64,000 bases of DNA, from positions 1-64,000 of the forward strand of contig CALAVC010000224.1 of NCBI GenBank assembly GCA_937892095.1. The letters run 5' to 3'. Shown piece by piece: positions 36,608 to 46,513 of the stretch. The first letter of the stretch is position 1, and the number at the start of each line of letters is the position of its first letter. The notes under the pieces were generated by a model. It was not told where the DNA came from and did no database searches. It worked only from the letters and a program-made list of their open reading frames with translations. Made by a program: the position numbers and the translations under genes. Source of the stretch: an uncultured Bacteroidales bacterium (GTDB lineage: Bacteria; Bacteroidota; Bacteroidia; Bacteroidales; Marinilabiliaceae).

Positions 36608-36982
36608 ATGACCAAAATACTCATCGCCGAAGACAATAAACTCTCTCAAAAAATGATGTACTACACCTTCCGACGGTTTGGTGTCGATGTCTATTATGCC
36701 GACGATGGTATAATGGTCGACAAAATGGCTCGTGCAGACTTCTACGACATCATTCTTATGGACATTATGATGCCAGGCATGAGTGGCTACGACGCTACAA
36801 GGCACATACGCGAAAATGAAAAGTTGCTTTCAAAAAAGTCTATCATCATCGGTCTTTCTGGCAATGTCTACGACAATGAACGTGAAAAATGTATCTCAGC
36901 TGGAATGGACGACTTTCTTTCTAAGCCTTTCGACATTGATAAACTCCAAGCCATCGTTTCTCGCTTCGGCATAACATTATAA
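36608..36982 (+). CDS. Stand-alone response regulator receiver domain
   Basis: 124 residues, a receiver domain only. Acidic pocket Glu8-Asp9, phospho-acceptor Asp52 ([11 protein letters not shown]), switch Ser84 and conserved Lys106 (LSKPF) are in place. There is no output domain, so it would act by protein interaction or in a phosphorelay, like CheY or Spo0F. It lies between nadA and ruvB with no kinase gene adjacent; its partner is unknown. Confidence 0.9.
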   Translation: MTKILIAEDNKLSQKMMYYTFRRFGVDVYYADDGIMVDKMARADFYDIILMDIMMPGMSGYDATRHIRENEKLLSKKSIIIGLSGNVYDNEREKCISAGMDDFLSKPFDIDKLQAIVSRFGITL

Positions 36983-36993
36983 CTAATCTCGTT

Positions 36994-38013
36994 GTGGCCG
37001 ATTTCGACATACGTAAAGAAAATACTCCCGACTCCGAACTCGACAGAAAACTTCGTCCCCTATCCTTCGACGACTTCACTGGTCAAGATGCAGTCGTTAG
37101 CAACCTTCGTGTCTTTGTTCAGGCTGCTCGCATGCGCTCCGAAGCTCTCGATCATGTCTTGCTCTACGGTCCTCCTGGTCTTGGCAAGACAACCCTCTCA
37201 GCCATAATTGCCAACCAACTTGGTGTCGACATAAAAACAACCAGTGGACCCGTCATCGATAAACCGGGAGACCTTGCAGGTCTCCTTACCGACCTCAAAC
37301 CCAACGATGTTCTTTTTATTGACGAAATTCATCGCCTAAGTCCTGTTGTCGAAGAGTTTCTCTATTCTGCCATGGAAGATTATAAAATCGACATCGTTAT
37401 CGACCGTGGCCCTTCGGCTCGCAGCATTCAAATAGATCTTAATCCCTTTACTCTTATCGGCGCCACCACGCGTAGTGGTCTACTCACAAGTCCACTTCGT
37501 GCTCGTTTCGGCATAAAATGCCACCTTCAATACTACGATTCTACTCTAATCAGCAAGATAATAGCTCGCTCTGCATTTATTCTTGGTGTGCGAATCGACG
37601 ATGCATCTTGCCATGCCATTGCTCTTCGTAGTCGTGGGACGCCTCGCATTGCCAACTCACTACTACGTCGTGTTCGCGATTTTGCACAAGTCCTCGGCAA
37701 TGGCGACATTACAGAAGACATAACCACTCGTAGTCTCGATGCTCTCAGCATAGACGAATATGGACTCGACGAAATGGATGCTCGCATTGTTCTAACAATT
37801 ATCGACAAGTTCGGTGGTGGACCAGTCGGTCTGTCAACTATCGGCACGGCTGTCGGCGAAGATGCTGGCACAATAGAAGATGTCTACGAACCATATCTCA
37901 TTCAAATTGGTTTCATCAAGCGTACTCCACGAGGGCGTGTCGTTACACGTCTTGCCTACGAACATTTTGGTCGCTCTGGTTTTGTCGACGAACAACCCAC
38001 TCTTTTCTCATAA
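36994..38013 (+). CDS. ruvB: Holliday junction branch-migration ATPase RuvB
   Basis: 339 residues from a GTG start at 36994 ([16 protein letters not shown]). Walker [10 protein letters not shown], Walker [10 protein letters not shown], sensor [10 protein letters not shown] and the C-terminal winged-helix ([17 protein letters not shown]) are present. The hexameric ring drives branch migration with RuvA and hands junctions to RuvC, encoded at 19979. ruvA is not in the window. Confidence 0.97.
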   Translation: MADFDIRKENTPDSELDRKLRPLSFDDFTGQDAVVSNLRVFVQAARMRSEALDHVLLYGPPGLGKTTLSAIIANQLGVDIKTTSGPVIDKPGDLAGLLTDLKPNDVLFIDEIHRLSPVVEEFLYSAMEDYKIDIVIDRGPSARSIQIDLNPFTLIGATTRSGLLTSPLRARFGIKCHLQYYDSTLISKIIARSAFILGVRIDDASCHAIALRSRGTPRIANSLLRRVRDFAQVLGNGDITEDITTRSLDALSIDEYGLDEMDARIVLTIIDKFGGGPVGLSTIGTAVGEDAGTIEDVYEPYLIQIGFIKRTPRGRVVTRLAYEHFGRSGFVDEQPTLFS

Positions 38014-38019
38014 TCTCTA

Positions 38020-39477
38020 ATGGGTAAACTAAAAGTTTTAGCTTCCGACACCATTGTCTATGGTGTAAGTACCATTCTTAGCCGACTTGTCAATTGGCTC
38101 ATGATGCCACTCTACACCTACGTGGTTTCACAGTCCACTTTCGGCACTTTTTCCTACATCTACAGTTTTATAGCTGTTCTACTTGTTGTTGTCACTCTTG
38201 GTTTCGAGACAGGCTACTTCCGATTTGTTAATTCCGACAATTCAACACGTCTTCTTGGCTCGCTAAGTAATACAGTTCTCTCTTTCGGTCTATTTCTAAT
38301 GGGCCTATGTATCCTTTTCAAAGACTTTACTCTCCGTGTTTTTGGTTTCGACTATGGGCAAAACAGTTTCACCTATTTGCTCATTATGCTTAGCATTGTT
38401 GTTCTCGACTCCTACAATAGCATTTTTTTTGCCGAACTCCGCTATCACCGACGTTCTATCCTCTACGCCATTCTCCGACTCGTTCAAGTTCTTATCAATG
38501 TTTCGCTTACTCTCTTTTTCTTTTTCTTTCTTAAGCCACGCTATCTTGCCTTCGACGACATCACTTTCATGATGATTGCCAATCTTGTTGCTTCTCTTTT
38601 CATTACGATTTGGTTTCTTCCACGCACCCTTTCAGTCATTCGCATTTTCGATATTTCGCTCATCAAACAAGCCCTCATATACTCGCTTCCACTTGTCGGT
38701 ATGGGCTTCTTTGGTCAGGCTAATGTCAATATCGAAAAAATACTTTTTGTTCACCTCGACACCTCTGTCGACCCCTATGCTCAGCTCGGCATTTATGCCG
38801 CAGCCTACAAAATAGGTGTTCTTATGAGCCTCTTTACTCAAAGTTTTCGTATGGCCTTCGAACCTTTCTTTTTCAAGGAAACACGCGACAAGACTAGCAC
38901 ACTCATTTATGCCGAAGCTCTACGCTATTTCTACATTTTCGGACTCATAATATATGCAGGTGTATCTCTATTTCTCCCTCTCATCTTTATGATTATCAAC
39001 AAGTCTTACAACGAAGGACAAATAGTCGTACCCTACATTCTTCTTGGCCAGCTATTCTTTGGTGTCTACTACTCTCTATCTCTTTGGTACAAAGTTACAG
39101 ATCGTACCTATTGGGGCATCATAATGAGTGTTATTGGTCTGTCTATCAATACATTAGCCAATATAATTCTCATTCCTCGCTTGGGTTATTTCGGTGCTGC
39201 TGTCTCTACTCTCATAGGCTATACCGTAATGATGTTTATTTCCTATCTTCTTGGTCAAAAATACTATCCCATTGCCTATCCAATATCCGAACTATTCTTT
39301 CTAACCATTGTTACTATTGTCATTGTTCATACTTCACTATATCTTAATCATTCTCTACTTTCCAATTATTGGCTTATTGGTTCAATTATAGGATTTCTCT
39401 TAACTTTGTCGGTTCTATTTGTTTCACAGCGTAAGTCCCTCATTCCCCTTATATCTAAATTTCTCCACAAGAAATGA
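38020..39477 (+). CDS. Polysaccharide flippase, MOP superfamily (Wzx/MurJ-like)
   Basis: 485 residues with 12-14 predicted membrane helices. The opening [29 protein letters not shown] is typical of oligosaccharide flippases in this superfamily. It lies directly after ruvB and overlaps dut by 4 bases, a neighbourhood conserved in Bacteroides as I recall it. Whether it moves lipid II, O-antigen or another lipid-linked sugar cannot be told from sequence. Confidence 0.85.
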   Translation: MGKLKVLASDTIVYGVSTILSRLVNWLMMPLYTYVVSQSTFGTFSYIYSFIAVLLVVVTLGFETGYFRFVNSDNSTRLLGSLSNTVLSFGLFLMGLCILFKDFTLRVFGFDYGQNSFTYLLIMLSIVVLDSYNSIFFAELRYHRRSILYAILRLVQVLINVSLTLFFFFFLKPRYLAFDDITFMMIANLVASLFITIWFLPRTLSVIRIFDISLIKQALIYSLPLVGMGFFGQANVNIEKILFVHLDTSVDPYAQLGIYAAAYKIGVLMSLFTQSFRMAFEPFFFKETRDKTSTLIYAEALRYFYIFGLIIYAGVSLFLPLIFMIINKSYNEGQIVVPYILLGQLFFGVYYSLSLWYKVTDRTYWGIIMSVIGLSINTLANIILIPRLGYFGAAVSTLIGYTVMMFISYLLGQKYYPIAYPISELFFLTIVTIVIVHTSLYLNHSLLSNYWLIGSIIGFLLTLSVLFVSQRKSLIPLISKFLHKK

Positions 39478-39917
39478 ACAACATATCTGTCCGCATAGTC
39501 AATAAGTCTCATCACGAGCTCCCACGTTATCAAACTTCTGGCTCTGCTGGTCTCGACTTACGTGCCAACATTTCTTCCGATATAATTCTCGCTCCACTTG
39601 CCAGAGCCATCGTCCCAACTGGTATATATATTTCTCTACCCGTTGGCTACGAAGCTCAAATCCGTCCGCGAAGTGGACTCGCCGCCAAACATGGTATTAC
39701 TATTCTCAACACTCCCGGCACCATCGATTCCGATTATCGTGGCGAGATATGTGCCATTCTTGTAAATCTTTCTTCCGAAGATTTTATCATCAAAGATGGT
39801 GAGCGCATCTGCCAAATGGTCATTGCGCAACATGCCATTGCCGAACTTGTTCCCGTCGACTCTCTCGACGACACTCAACGTGGCTTTGGTGGACTCGGCT
39901 CCACAGGTGTCTTATAG
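39474..39917 (+). CDS. dut: dUTP diphosphatase
   Basis: 147 residues with the trimeric dUTPase motifs in order: [39 protein letters not shown] and the C-terminal [10 protein letters not shown] that closes on the active site. It converts dUTP to dUMP, preventing uracil incorporation and feeding thymidylate synthesis. The ATG lies within the end of the flippase gene. Confidence 0.97.
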   Translation: MNNISVRIVNKSHHELPRYQTSGSAGLDLRANISSDIILAPLARAIVPTGIYISLPVGYEAQIRPRSGLAAKHGITILNTPGTIDSDYRGEICAILVNLSSEDFIIKDGERICQMVIAQHAIAELVPVDSLDDTQRGFGGLGSTGVL

Positions 39918-39935
39918 CCTTTTAACTACTTAACT

Positions 39936-41657
39936 ATGCGCAAACATATTCTTATATTTATTACCCTCCTGCTCTTTGCCCTACCTCTTTGTGCGCAAGA
40001 ATTTAATCGTGTCCTCTTCGACGACCTCTTCATTCGCGGAATAGAAGCTAAGCAAAAACAAGACTACGAAACAGCCTTTCGTAACCTCAACTTTTGCTAC
40101 GAACTCAACAAAAACTCTTCTGCCGTCTCTTTCGAGCTTGCCAAGATTCTTATCCTTGCCAAGAAATACGACTATGCTGCCGATTATGCCAAAAATGCCG
40201 TCGATAACGACTCTACAAATAATAAATACTATATTCTAACTTCCATTCTTGCTAATCGCTATGCCGAAAGATTGCAAGATAATATAACCCTCTACGAAAA
40301 ACTTATAAGCATTGAGAATGACAATCTCGAACATTATATCTCATACTATTCGCTACTCCTCGAAATAGGTCGTCCTTCCGACGCTCTTGTTCTCCTCGAC
40401 CGCTTTCCCACCAAAGATAATAAACTACTCGTCCGTGATGTTCAAATCCGTCGTGCCGCTTGCTACCAAGCTCTTGGTAACAAACGTAAGATGATGAAAA
40501 TCCTCACCAAGCTTAATAAAGACAATCCTTCCGATGCCCGTGTCAACTCCCTTCTTGGCTACTCATTCTATGCCGACGGCAATAAGACTAAGGGTATCGA
40601 CTATACGCTCAAAGCCACGCAATCTCGCGGTGGCGACATATACCTATTTTCGCTTGCCGATATGTATCGCGACCAAGGTATGGACAGTCTCTTTGCCTCT
40701 GCCATCCAACGTGCCTTCAATAGCTCCGATGTCAGTCAAGAAGCCAAAGCACAAAAATTTTATCAATTTCTCTCGCAGCCCGACGAGATGGCCAAGCAAA
40801 AGTCTTGGCATCCTTTTTTCGAAGGTCTAATGGCCTCCACCAGACATCTCTATCCCGACGACGATGAGATGTGTTCACTTCGCGAATCCTTCTATTCGCT
40901 CAACGGACAAGTTGACAAAGCACTCTCCGAACTCGAAAAATTTGTCCAAAACAATCATGCCTCCGACTATATTTGGCGAAAACTCATAGTTCAAGGTCAA
41001 GTCAAGTATCCCAACAAACAGCTCATCACTTACTCCCGTAGAGCCATCGATGATGTCCCTTCTCAACCTGTCTACAAATACCTTTGTGGCCAATTTCTCT
41101 ACAACGATTCGCTCTACGACGATGCCCTCGTATGTCTTAATGCAGCTCACGAACAAATACTTGCTCAGAAAGATAATCAACAAAATTCAGAGCTACTTTC
41201 TCTCGTAATGCATGCCAAGGCACAGTGTCTCCATTCGCTCGGCCGTTCTCGTGAATCGTGGCAATACTACGACCAAATTCTGTCCACCTCGCCCAACGAC
41301 CCAGTTGCTCTTAACAACTATGCTTATTTTCTTGCCGAAGAAGGTACTGACCTCATTAAGGCCGAAAAACTTAGCATGCAGTCCCTCAATATCGATCCTC
41401 TCAACCCAACCTATCTCGACACGTACGCCTATATCCTTATGCGCCTCGGCAAGCATTCCGAAGCCCTTTTCGTCATCGAGCGTTGTATCGAAAATCTCAA
41501 AGGTGTTCAAAGTGTTGAGATTTTCGACCACTATGGCGACATTCTCTACTTCAACTCTCGCACTTCCGATGCCATCGTTCAGTGGCAAAAAGCTCTCTCC
41601 CTCGACCCTTCTAATTCTACCATTAAAGAAAAAATAAATAATCGTAAGCCACTATAA
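39936..41657 (+). CDS. Exported tetratricopeptide-repeat protein
   Basis: 573 residues. A signal peptide (KHILIFITLLLFALPLCAQ) is followed by many TPR-like helical pairs over the full length (for example DYETAFRNLNFCYELN and KAEKLSMQSLNIDPLNPTYLDTYAYILMRLGKHSEA). It is probably a periplasmic scaffold. It sits between dut and a DUF4292 lipoprotein gene that starts at the very next base, followed by an EnvC-like factor, suggesting an envelope or cell-wall module. Confidence 0.87.
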   Translation: MRKHILIFITLLLFALPLCAQEFNRVLFDDLFIRGIEAKQKQDYETAFRNLNFCYELNKNSSAVSFELAKILILAKKYDYAADYAKNAVDNDSTNNKYYILTSILANRYAERLQDNITLYEKLISIENDNLEHYISYYSLLLEIGRPSDALVLLDRFPTKDNKLLVRDVQIRRAACYQALGNKRKMMKILTKLNKDNPSDARVNSLLGYSFYADGNKTKGIDYTLKATQSRGGDIYLFSLADMYRDQGMDSLFASAIQRAFNSSDVSQEAKAQKFYQFLSQPDEMAKQKSWHPFFEGLMASTRHLYPDDDEMCSLRESFYSLNGQVDKALSELEKFVQNNHASDYIWRKLIVQGQVKYPNKQLITYSRRAIDDVPSQPVYKYLCGQFLYNDSLYDDALVCLNAAHEQILAQKDNQQNSELLSLVMHAKAQCLHSLGRSRESWQYYDQILSTSPNDPVALNNYAYFLAEEGTDLIKAEKLSMQSLNIDPLNPTYLDTYAYILMRLGKHSEALFVIERCIENLKGVQSVEIFDHYGDILYFNSRTSDAIVQWQKALSLDPSNSTIKEKINNRKPL

Positions 41658-42407
41658 ATGAAGCATTTACGTCTTCTTCCGTTTCTACTTCTTATTGTTG
41701 TTATTGTCTCCTCTTGTCGCTCTTCGCGCATTCCTTCCGAAGGCAACAACTCTTCTATGCTTACCTCCAAGCGTGCTCTCTCCGAAGCTCTTCTCAATGA
41801 AATTACTCGCAACCCTATAAACACCTACCTCTCTAAGAATGCCGTTGCCAACGTTTCTTTCAATGGCTCTTCGCATAGTGTTAAGCTCAATCTCTACTTC
41901 GAATATTCCAAAAAGACAGTTGGCATTGCGCGTCTCGCTTTCCCACCTCTTATGGTCGGAAAGTTGACTATGGACACCAAAAACGTTTCTGTCAACAGTT
42001 CTCTTCTCAACGTCAATAAAGACTTTACTCTCCCATTCGACATTTCCACTTTCCTCCACGACGCCATTGTAGGTCGAGTTCCAGCCGTCTATAATCTCTA
42101 TGGCGATTCTGATTTTTCTGCCTTCAATATGTCCATCACTTCAGACAATCTCTATCTCATTTCGCGTAAGTCAAATGGTTTAGATGTTAAACTATATATC
42201 AATCCCGACCTTACTCTTCATTCCTACACCATCTCCTATCTTTCCTACATAGTCTCGCATGTCAACAACTCTTTCGACACTTTCGACGGTCGACACCTAC
42301 CAAACGACATTACGCTTTCAGTAGTCCTTCCTGGAGCCACTCAACCCACATCAACCAATTTTCAGTTTAGCAAAATCACCATCAATGGTACCGATAAGTT
42401 AAACTAA
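41658..42407 (+). CDS. DUF4292 lipoprotein
   Basis: 249 residues. A lipoprotein signal ends VSS-Cys near residue 20. The mature protein (ARLAFPPLMVGKLTMDTKNVSVNSS...VGRVPAVYNLYG) fits DUF4292, a Bacteroidetes envelope family whose fold recalls LolA/LolB-type lipid-binding proteins; that resemblance is inference. The ATG follows the TPR gene's TAA directly. Confidence 0.82.
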   Translation: MKHLRLLPFLLLIVVIVSSCRSSRIPSEGNNSSMLTSKRALSEALLNEITRNPINTYLSKNAVANVSFNGSSHSVKLNLYFEYSKKTVGIARLAFPPLMVGKLTMDTKNVSVNSSLLNVNKDFTLPFDISTFLHDAIVGRVPAVYNLYGDSDFSAFNMSITSDNLYLISRKSNGLDVKLYINPDLTLHSYTISYLSYIVSHVNNSFDTFDGRHLPNDITLSVVLPGATQPTSTNFQFSKITINGTDKLN

Positions 42408-42413
42408 CATCCA

Positions 42414-43643
42414 ATGAAGTTTTTACTACTCACAATATTATTCACAATGACGGCTGTGCACACGTTTGCACAGTCTAAAACCATCGACGACCTCAATCGC
42501 GAAAAGCAAAAGCTTCAGAGCATCATAGAGCAAAATACTAAGCTCATAAAGGACTATGCCAACCGTCGTAATTCAGAAATGATGAAAATTTCTGTTGTCG
42601 ACGACCAGCTAACCAAACGTCGCTCCCTAATTGATGTCTATAAAACCGAAATCACTGCCTACAACAAGCAAATTAAGCAACTTAATATGCAAATCGACTC
42701 TGTCGAAAACGAAGTCGCAAAGCAAAAAGAAGAGTATGCCGAAATGCTCCGACACATGCAGTCTACTGGCAGTTCCAATCAATCTCCTCTTGCCTACATT
42801 CTTTCTTCAAAAAGTTTTAACCAAAGCTATCGACGTTTTCTTTTCCTAAAACAATATTCTAACTATCGAAAAGAACAATTCTCTCGACTCAGTCAAAGCA
42901 AAGTTGTTCTCAAGTCACTCAAAGATAAGCTAACCGATAAGGTATCATCTACCAACTCCCTCATTTCGCAAATGAAAAATGAGAGTCGCCAGCTATCTGA
43001 TGAACTTATCGCTCGCCAGCAAAACATCGACAAAATCAAGCAAAGTCAATCCGATTTACAAGTCCAAATAGAAAAAGCTCAAGCTCAAACCAAGCAACTC
43101 GAAGAAAAAATTCTCGTCACCATTCGAGAAGAGGCCGAAAAAGCGCGTAGAGAGGCCGAATTGGCTCGTAAAAATAGTAAATCACCTAATAATACCAACT
43201 CAACTAAAAACGCTGAAATTAAGCTATCTGACGACATAATTAAAAACAAAGGTATGCTCCCTTGGCCTGTCAAAAGTTTTGTCGTTACAAGCTATTTCGG
43301 CGAACATGATCATCCTCTCGTACCTTCTATTAAAATTCGCAACAATGGCATAGATATCGACATTCTTGCCAGCAACGCTGTACACCCTGTCCACAAAGGC
43401 AAAGTTTCTCGAATCATTATGATTCCTGGCAGTGCAGCCTCCATCATCATTCGCCACGGCGAAATACTTACTGTCTACTCCAACTTCTCACAAGTCAACG
43501 TCAAGAACGGACAAGAAGTTGACGTAAATACAAACCTTGGAACCATTTTCAATGGCGATGGACTAAATTCCAATATCTTGCATTTTGAAATTTGGCATGC
43601 CGACGTCAAACAAGACCCCGAACAATGGCTTCAAAAACAATAA
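42414..43643 (+). CDS. EnvC-like murein hydrolase activator (degenerate M23/LytM)
   Basis: 409 residues. Signal peptide, then a long coiled coil (residues ~20-260, rich in Gln, Lys and Glu), then a LytM/M23 domain. The zinc-binding first His of the catalytic HxxxD motif is replaced (IRNNGIDID) and the YxHL segment reads YSNFS, while LHFEIW remains. This is the pattern of EnvC-type factors that activate an amidase instead of cutting the wall. It is the last gene of the dut-TPR-DUF4292 run. Confidence 0.85.
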   Translation: MKFLLLTILFTMTAVHTFAQSKTIDDLNREKQKLQSIIEQNTKLIKDYANRRNSEMMKISVVDDQLTKRRSLIDVYKTEITAYNKQIKQLNMQIDSVENEVAKQKEEYAEMLRHMQSTGSSNQSPLAYILSSKSFNQSYRRFLFLKQYSNYRKEQFSRLSQSKVVLKSLKDKLTDKVSSTNSLISQMKNESRQLSDELIARQQNIDKIKQSQSDLQVQIEKAQAQTKQLEEKILVTIREEAEKARREAELARKNSKSPNNTNSTKNAEIKLSDDIIKNKGMLPWPVKSFVVTSYFGEHDHPLVPSIKIRNNGIDIDILASNAVHPVHKGKVSRIIMIPGSAASIIIRHGEILTVYSNFSQVNVKNGQEVDVNTNLGTIFNGDGLNSNILHFEIWHADVKQDPEQWLQKQ

Positions 43644-43727
43644 TTCACTAAAAACACTTTTTTTGAAACAAACGTTTGTACTCTCCGTATAAACAAATGT
43701 TGCAACTCGCGTAATGCTATAGTATAT

Positions 43728-44147
43728 ATGACAATGGACATGATTAAAATTGAGGAGACGCTCGAACTTGATAGCGAACTCGAAAGCATCTCTCAAGTCG
43801 AAAAACTCATCGATAGCCAGTCTCAAATGCTCGGTATCGACGATGAAATATATGGTAAGTATATGTTGTCTGTTGTTGAATGTGTCAACAATGCTATTGT
43901 TCACGGCAATAAACTCGACAAGAATAAAAAAGTTCATATCCACTATCGCATTTCCGAAGATGCCATTGAGGTCTCTGTCCAAGACGAAGGTGCTGGTTTC
44001 GATCCACATTCTCTCCCCGACCCTACTGCCGAAGAAAACCTCGAAAAAGAGTGTGGACGTGGTATATTTCTTATGAAACATCTCTCAGACGACCTACGTT
44101 TCGAAGACAATGGACGCAGGGTCATCATGACTTTCAACCTCAAATGA
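43728..44147 (+). CDS. RsbW-like anti-sigma / histidine-kinase-type ATPase
   Basis: 139 residues; starts at 43728, 43734 or 43740 are possible. The N box MLSVVECVNNAIVHGNK, the G1 segment VQDEGAGFD and GRGIFLMKHL define the RsbW/SpoIIAB-type HATPase_c domain. These proteins phosphorylate an anti-anti-sigma partner or bind a sigma factor; no partner is adjacent. A 12-bp perfect palindrome ACAAACGTTTGT lies upstream at 43668-43679. The TGA overlaps the ybeY ATG. Confidence 0.88.
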   Translation: MTMDMIKIEETLELDSELESISQVEKLIDSQSQMLGIDDEIYGKYMLSVVECVNNAIVHGNKLDKNKKVHIHYRISEDAIEVSVQDEGAGFDPHSLPDPTAEENLEKECGRGIFLMKHLSDDLRFEDNGRRVIMTFNLK

Positions 44148-44584
44148 TTATTTTCAATGTCGACGAGGGTTTTCAATTCAAACTCTCCGACAAACTTCTC
44201 CTGAAGAAGTGGATTAAGGCTGTTGCTGCCGACTTTGGTAACACTGTCGGTGATATTTCTTATATGTTTTGCTCCGACGACAAAATTCTCGAAGTCAACA
44301 AGCAATATCTCTCGCACGACTACTACACCGACATTATAACCTTCGATTATGTTGAAGGCACTCGCCTCTCTGGCGACATCTTTATCTCTGTTGACACCGT
44401 ACGCTCTAATGCCGAAAAATTCAGTCAGTCCTTCGAAAATGAACTACATCGTGTAATAATACATGGTGTTCTTCATCTCTGTGGTCTCAAAGATAAGACT
44501 CCCTCCGACGAAGCTAACATGCATGCCGCCGAAGACAAAGCCCTTGAAAAATTCGCTCTGCTAAAAATACAAAATGACATATAA
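44144..44584 (+). CDS. ybeY: Endoribonuclease YbeY (rRNA maturation factor)
   Basis: 146 residues. The metal-binding motif [11 protein letters not shown] retains the first two His ligands; the position of the third His in E. coli (six residues after the second) is Asp here, which I believe is usual in Bacteroidetes. YbeY works in 16S rRNA 3'-end maturation and ribosome quality control. The start ATG overlaps the previous stop (ATGA) and its end overlaps mnmG by 11 bases. Confidence 0.92.
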   Translation: MIIFNVDEGFQFKLSDKLLLKKWIKAVAADFGNTVGDISYMFCSDDKILEVNKQYLSHDYYTDIITFDYVEGTRLSGDIFISVDTVRSNAEKFSQSFENELHRVIIHGVLHLCGLKDKTPSDEANMHAAEDKALEKFALLKIQNDI

Positions 44585-46451
44585 CTATGACGTCATTGTA
44601 GTCGGTGCAGGTCATGCCGGCTGCGAAGCTGCGTCTGCTGCTGCCCATTTGGGAGCGCAGACGCTACTCATTTCCTCCGACATCAACAAAACTGCTCTCA
44701 TGTCTTGCAACCCAGCCGTCGGTGGAATCGCCAAAGGACAAATCGTTCGTGAGATTGATGCACTCGGTGGAATGATGGCCATCGTTACCGATAGCACATC
44801 AATTCAGTTTCGTATGCTCAATATGAGCAAAGGTCCTGCCATGTGGTCACCTCGTTCTCAGTGCGATAAAGTTAAATTTTCCATTCGTTGGCGTCAAATT
44901 CTCGAATCCACTGAAAACTTATATCTCTGGCAGGACATCGCTACAAGTCTTATAATAGAAAATAATACTGTTAAGGGAGTCAAGACTCGCCTTGGTGTTG
45001 AGTTCAATGCAAAATGTGTTGTTCTTACTTCTGGCACATTTTTAAATGGACTTCTTCACATTGGTCGTGTTCATTACTCTGGTGGCCGAATGGGCGACGA
45101 AGCTTCTTTTGGTCTCTCAGACCAACTTAAGTCTCTTGGTGTTGAGACGCTCCGTATGAAAACTGGTACGCCTGTACGTATCGATGGACGTACAATCAAT
45201 TTTTCTGTTCTCGAACGTCAAGACGGCAATATTCAAGGTAAACGTTTTAGCTATACATCTTCATCTAATACAGTACTTACTCAGCTCCCTTGCTATGTAA
45301 CGTATACCAACGAAGAAGTTCACAATATACTCCGTTCAGGTTTTGCAGATTCTCCGCTCTACAATGGTACTATAAAAAGTATAGGTCCTCGCTATTGTCC
45401 AAGTATCGAGACTAAACTTGTAAATTTTGCCAATAAAGACAAACATCAGCTTTTCCTCGAACCCGAAGGTGTTGATACTAACGAATATTATCTTAATGGC
45501 TTCAGTAGTTCGCTTCCGTTAGACGTTCAGTTCGATGCCATCAAGCACATACCCGGTCTTGAGAATGCTCGAATGCTCCGACCTGGTTATGCCATTGAAT
45601 ACGACTACTTCAATCCTCTCCAACTATACCATACTCTCGAAAGTAAGGTTGTCTCTAATTTATTTCTTGCAGGTCAGGTTAACGGAACTACTGGCTACGA
45701 AGAGGCTGCTGGTCAAGGACTTATTGCTGGCATAAATGCTACTCTAAAACTTAAGGGTCGCGAAGAGCTAATCCTCAAACGCGATGAGGCATACATTGGT
45801 GTTCTCATTGACGATCTTGTCACCAAAGGTGTCGACGAACCCTATCGTATGTTCACTTCTCGTGCAGAATATCGTATTCTTCTTCGACAAGATAATGCCG
45901 ATGAACGACTTACCCCAATTGGTTATAAAATTGGTCTTGCTTCGCAAGAACGTTTTGAACGTCTACAGCGTAAACTTTCTCTTCGTAATCAGATAATCTC
46001 TATACTTGAAAATAAACTACTTCGCGTAGAAAATCTCAATCCCATTCTCATAGCATGTGGTAGTACTCCTGCCGTCGAATCTCAACGAGCCTCGCAAGTC
46101 CTTCTCCGTCCACAAGTCTCTCTCAAAGATATTTTACCTCTACTTCCCAAAGTAAACGACATTCTTTCTTCGGTAGATAAGAACCTATGCGAAGAACTCA
46201 TCGATTCAGTTGAGATAAATATAAAGTATGGAGGCTACATTACCAAAGAACGCCAAACAGCTGACAAACTTCTTCATCAAAATTCTATAAAGATTCGCGA
46301 TAAATTTGACTACATGTCTATTGACGCTCTTAGTTACGAAGCTCGCGAAAAACTAACTAAGATTAATCCTCTCACAATAGACCAAGCGGCTCGTATACCC
46401 GGTGTTTCACCAGCCGATATACAAGTTCTAATAATCTTACTAAACAAATAA
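44574..46451 (+). CDS. mnmG: tRNA uridine-5-carboxymethylaminomethyl modification enzyme MnmG (GidA)
   Basis: 625 residues. The FAD-binding [23 protein letters not shown], then [24 protein letters not shown] and [23 protein letters not shown], are diagnostic. With MnmE it modifies U34 of several tRNAs. gidA is classically found near oriC, which fits the parS sites around it. Its stop codon lies at the edge of a 40-bp palindrome containing parS. Confidence 0.97.
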   Translation: MTYNYDVIVVGAGHAGCEAASAAAHLGAQTLLISSDINKTALMSCNPAVGGIAKGQIVREIDALGGMMAIVTDSTSIQFRMLNMSKGPAMWSPRSQCDKVKFSIRWRQILESTENLYLWQDIATSLIIENNTVKGVKTRLGVEFNAKCVVLTSGTFLNGLLHIGRVHYSGGRMGDEASFGLSDQLKSLGVETLRMKTGTPVRIDGRTINFSVLERQDGNIQGKRFSYTSSSNTVLTQLPCYVTYTNEEVHNILRSGFADSPLYNGTIKSIGPRYCPSIETKLVNFANKDKHQLFLEPEGVDTNEYYLNGFSSSLPLDVQFDAIKHIPGLENARMLRPGYAIEYDYFNPLQLYHTLESKVVSNLFLAGQVNGTTGYEEAAGQGLIAGINATLKLKGREELILKRDEAYIGVLIDDLVTKGVDEPYRMFTSRAEYRILLRQDNADERLTPIGYKIGLASQERFERLQRKLSLRNQIISILENKLLRVENLNPILIACGSTPAVESQRASQVLLRPQVSLKDILPLLPKVNDILSSVDKNLCEELIDSVEINIKYGGYITKERQTADKLLHQNSIKIRDKFDYMSIDALSYEAREKLTKINPLTIDQAARIPGVSPADIQVLIILLNK

Positions 46452-46487
46452 ATAAAAAATGTTCCACGTGGAACATTTTTTATTTAT
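46448..46487. promoter_or_regulatory. parS: parS (3) in a 40-bp perfect palindrome
   Basis: TGTTCCACGTGGAACA at 46460-46475 is a fully symmetric parS. The symmetry extends 12 bases further on each side without a mismatch, to 46448 and 46487, through an A tract and the matching T tract. It sits between mnmG and ade and could also act as a terminator in either direction, although the stem has no natural loop. Confidence 0.85.
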
Positions 46488-46513
46488 AATAACATAACTT
46501 AGAACTTAGTACC

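Noticed and set aside
38993..39001. Further TTATCAACA
   Set aside because: It is isolated and inside the flippase coding sequence (Ile-Ile-Asn), unlike the spaced clusters at 33.9 and 35.05 kb.
43668..43679. 12-bp palindrome ACAAACGTTTGT upstream of the RsbW-like gene
   Set aside because: It could be an operator, but one copy and no known regulator make it insufficient for its own feature; it is noted in the gene entry.
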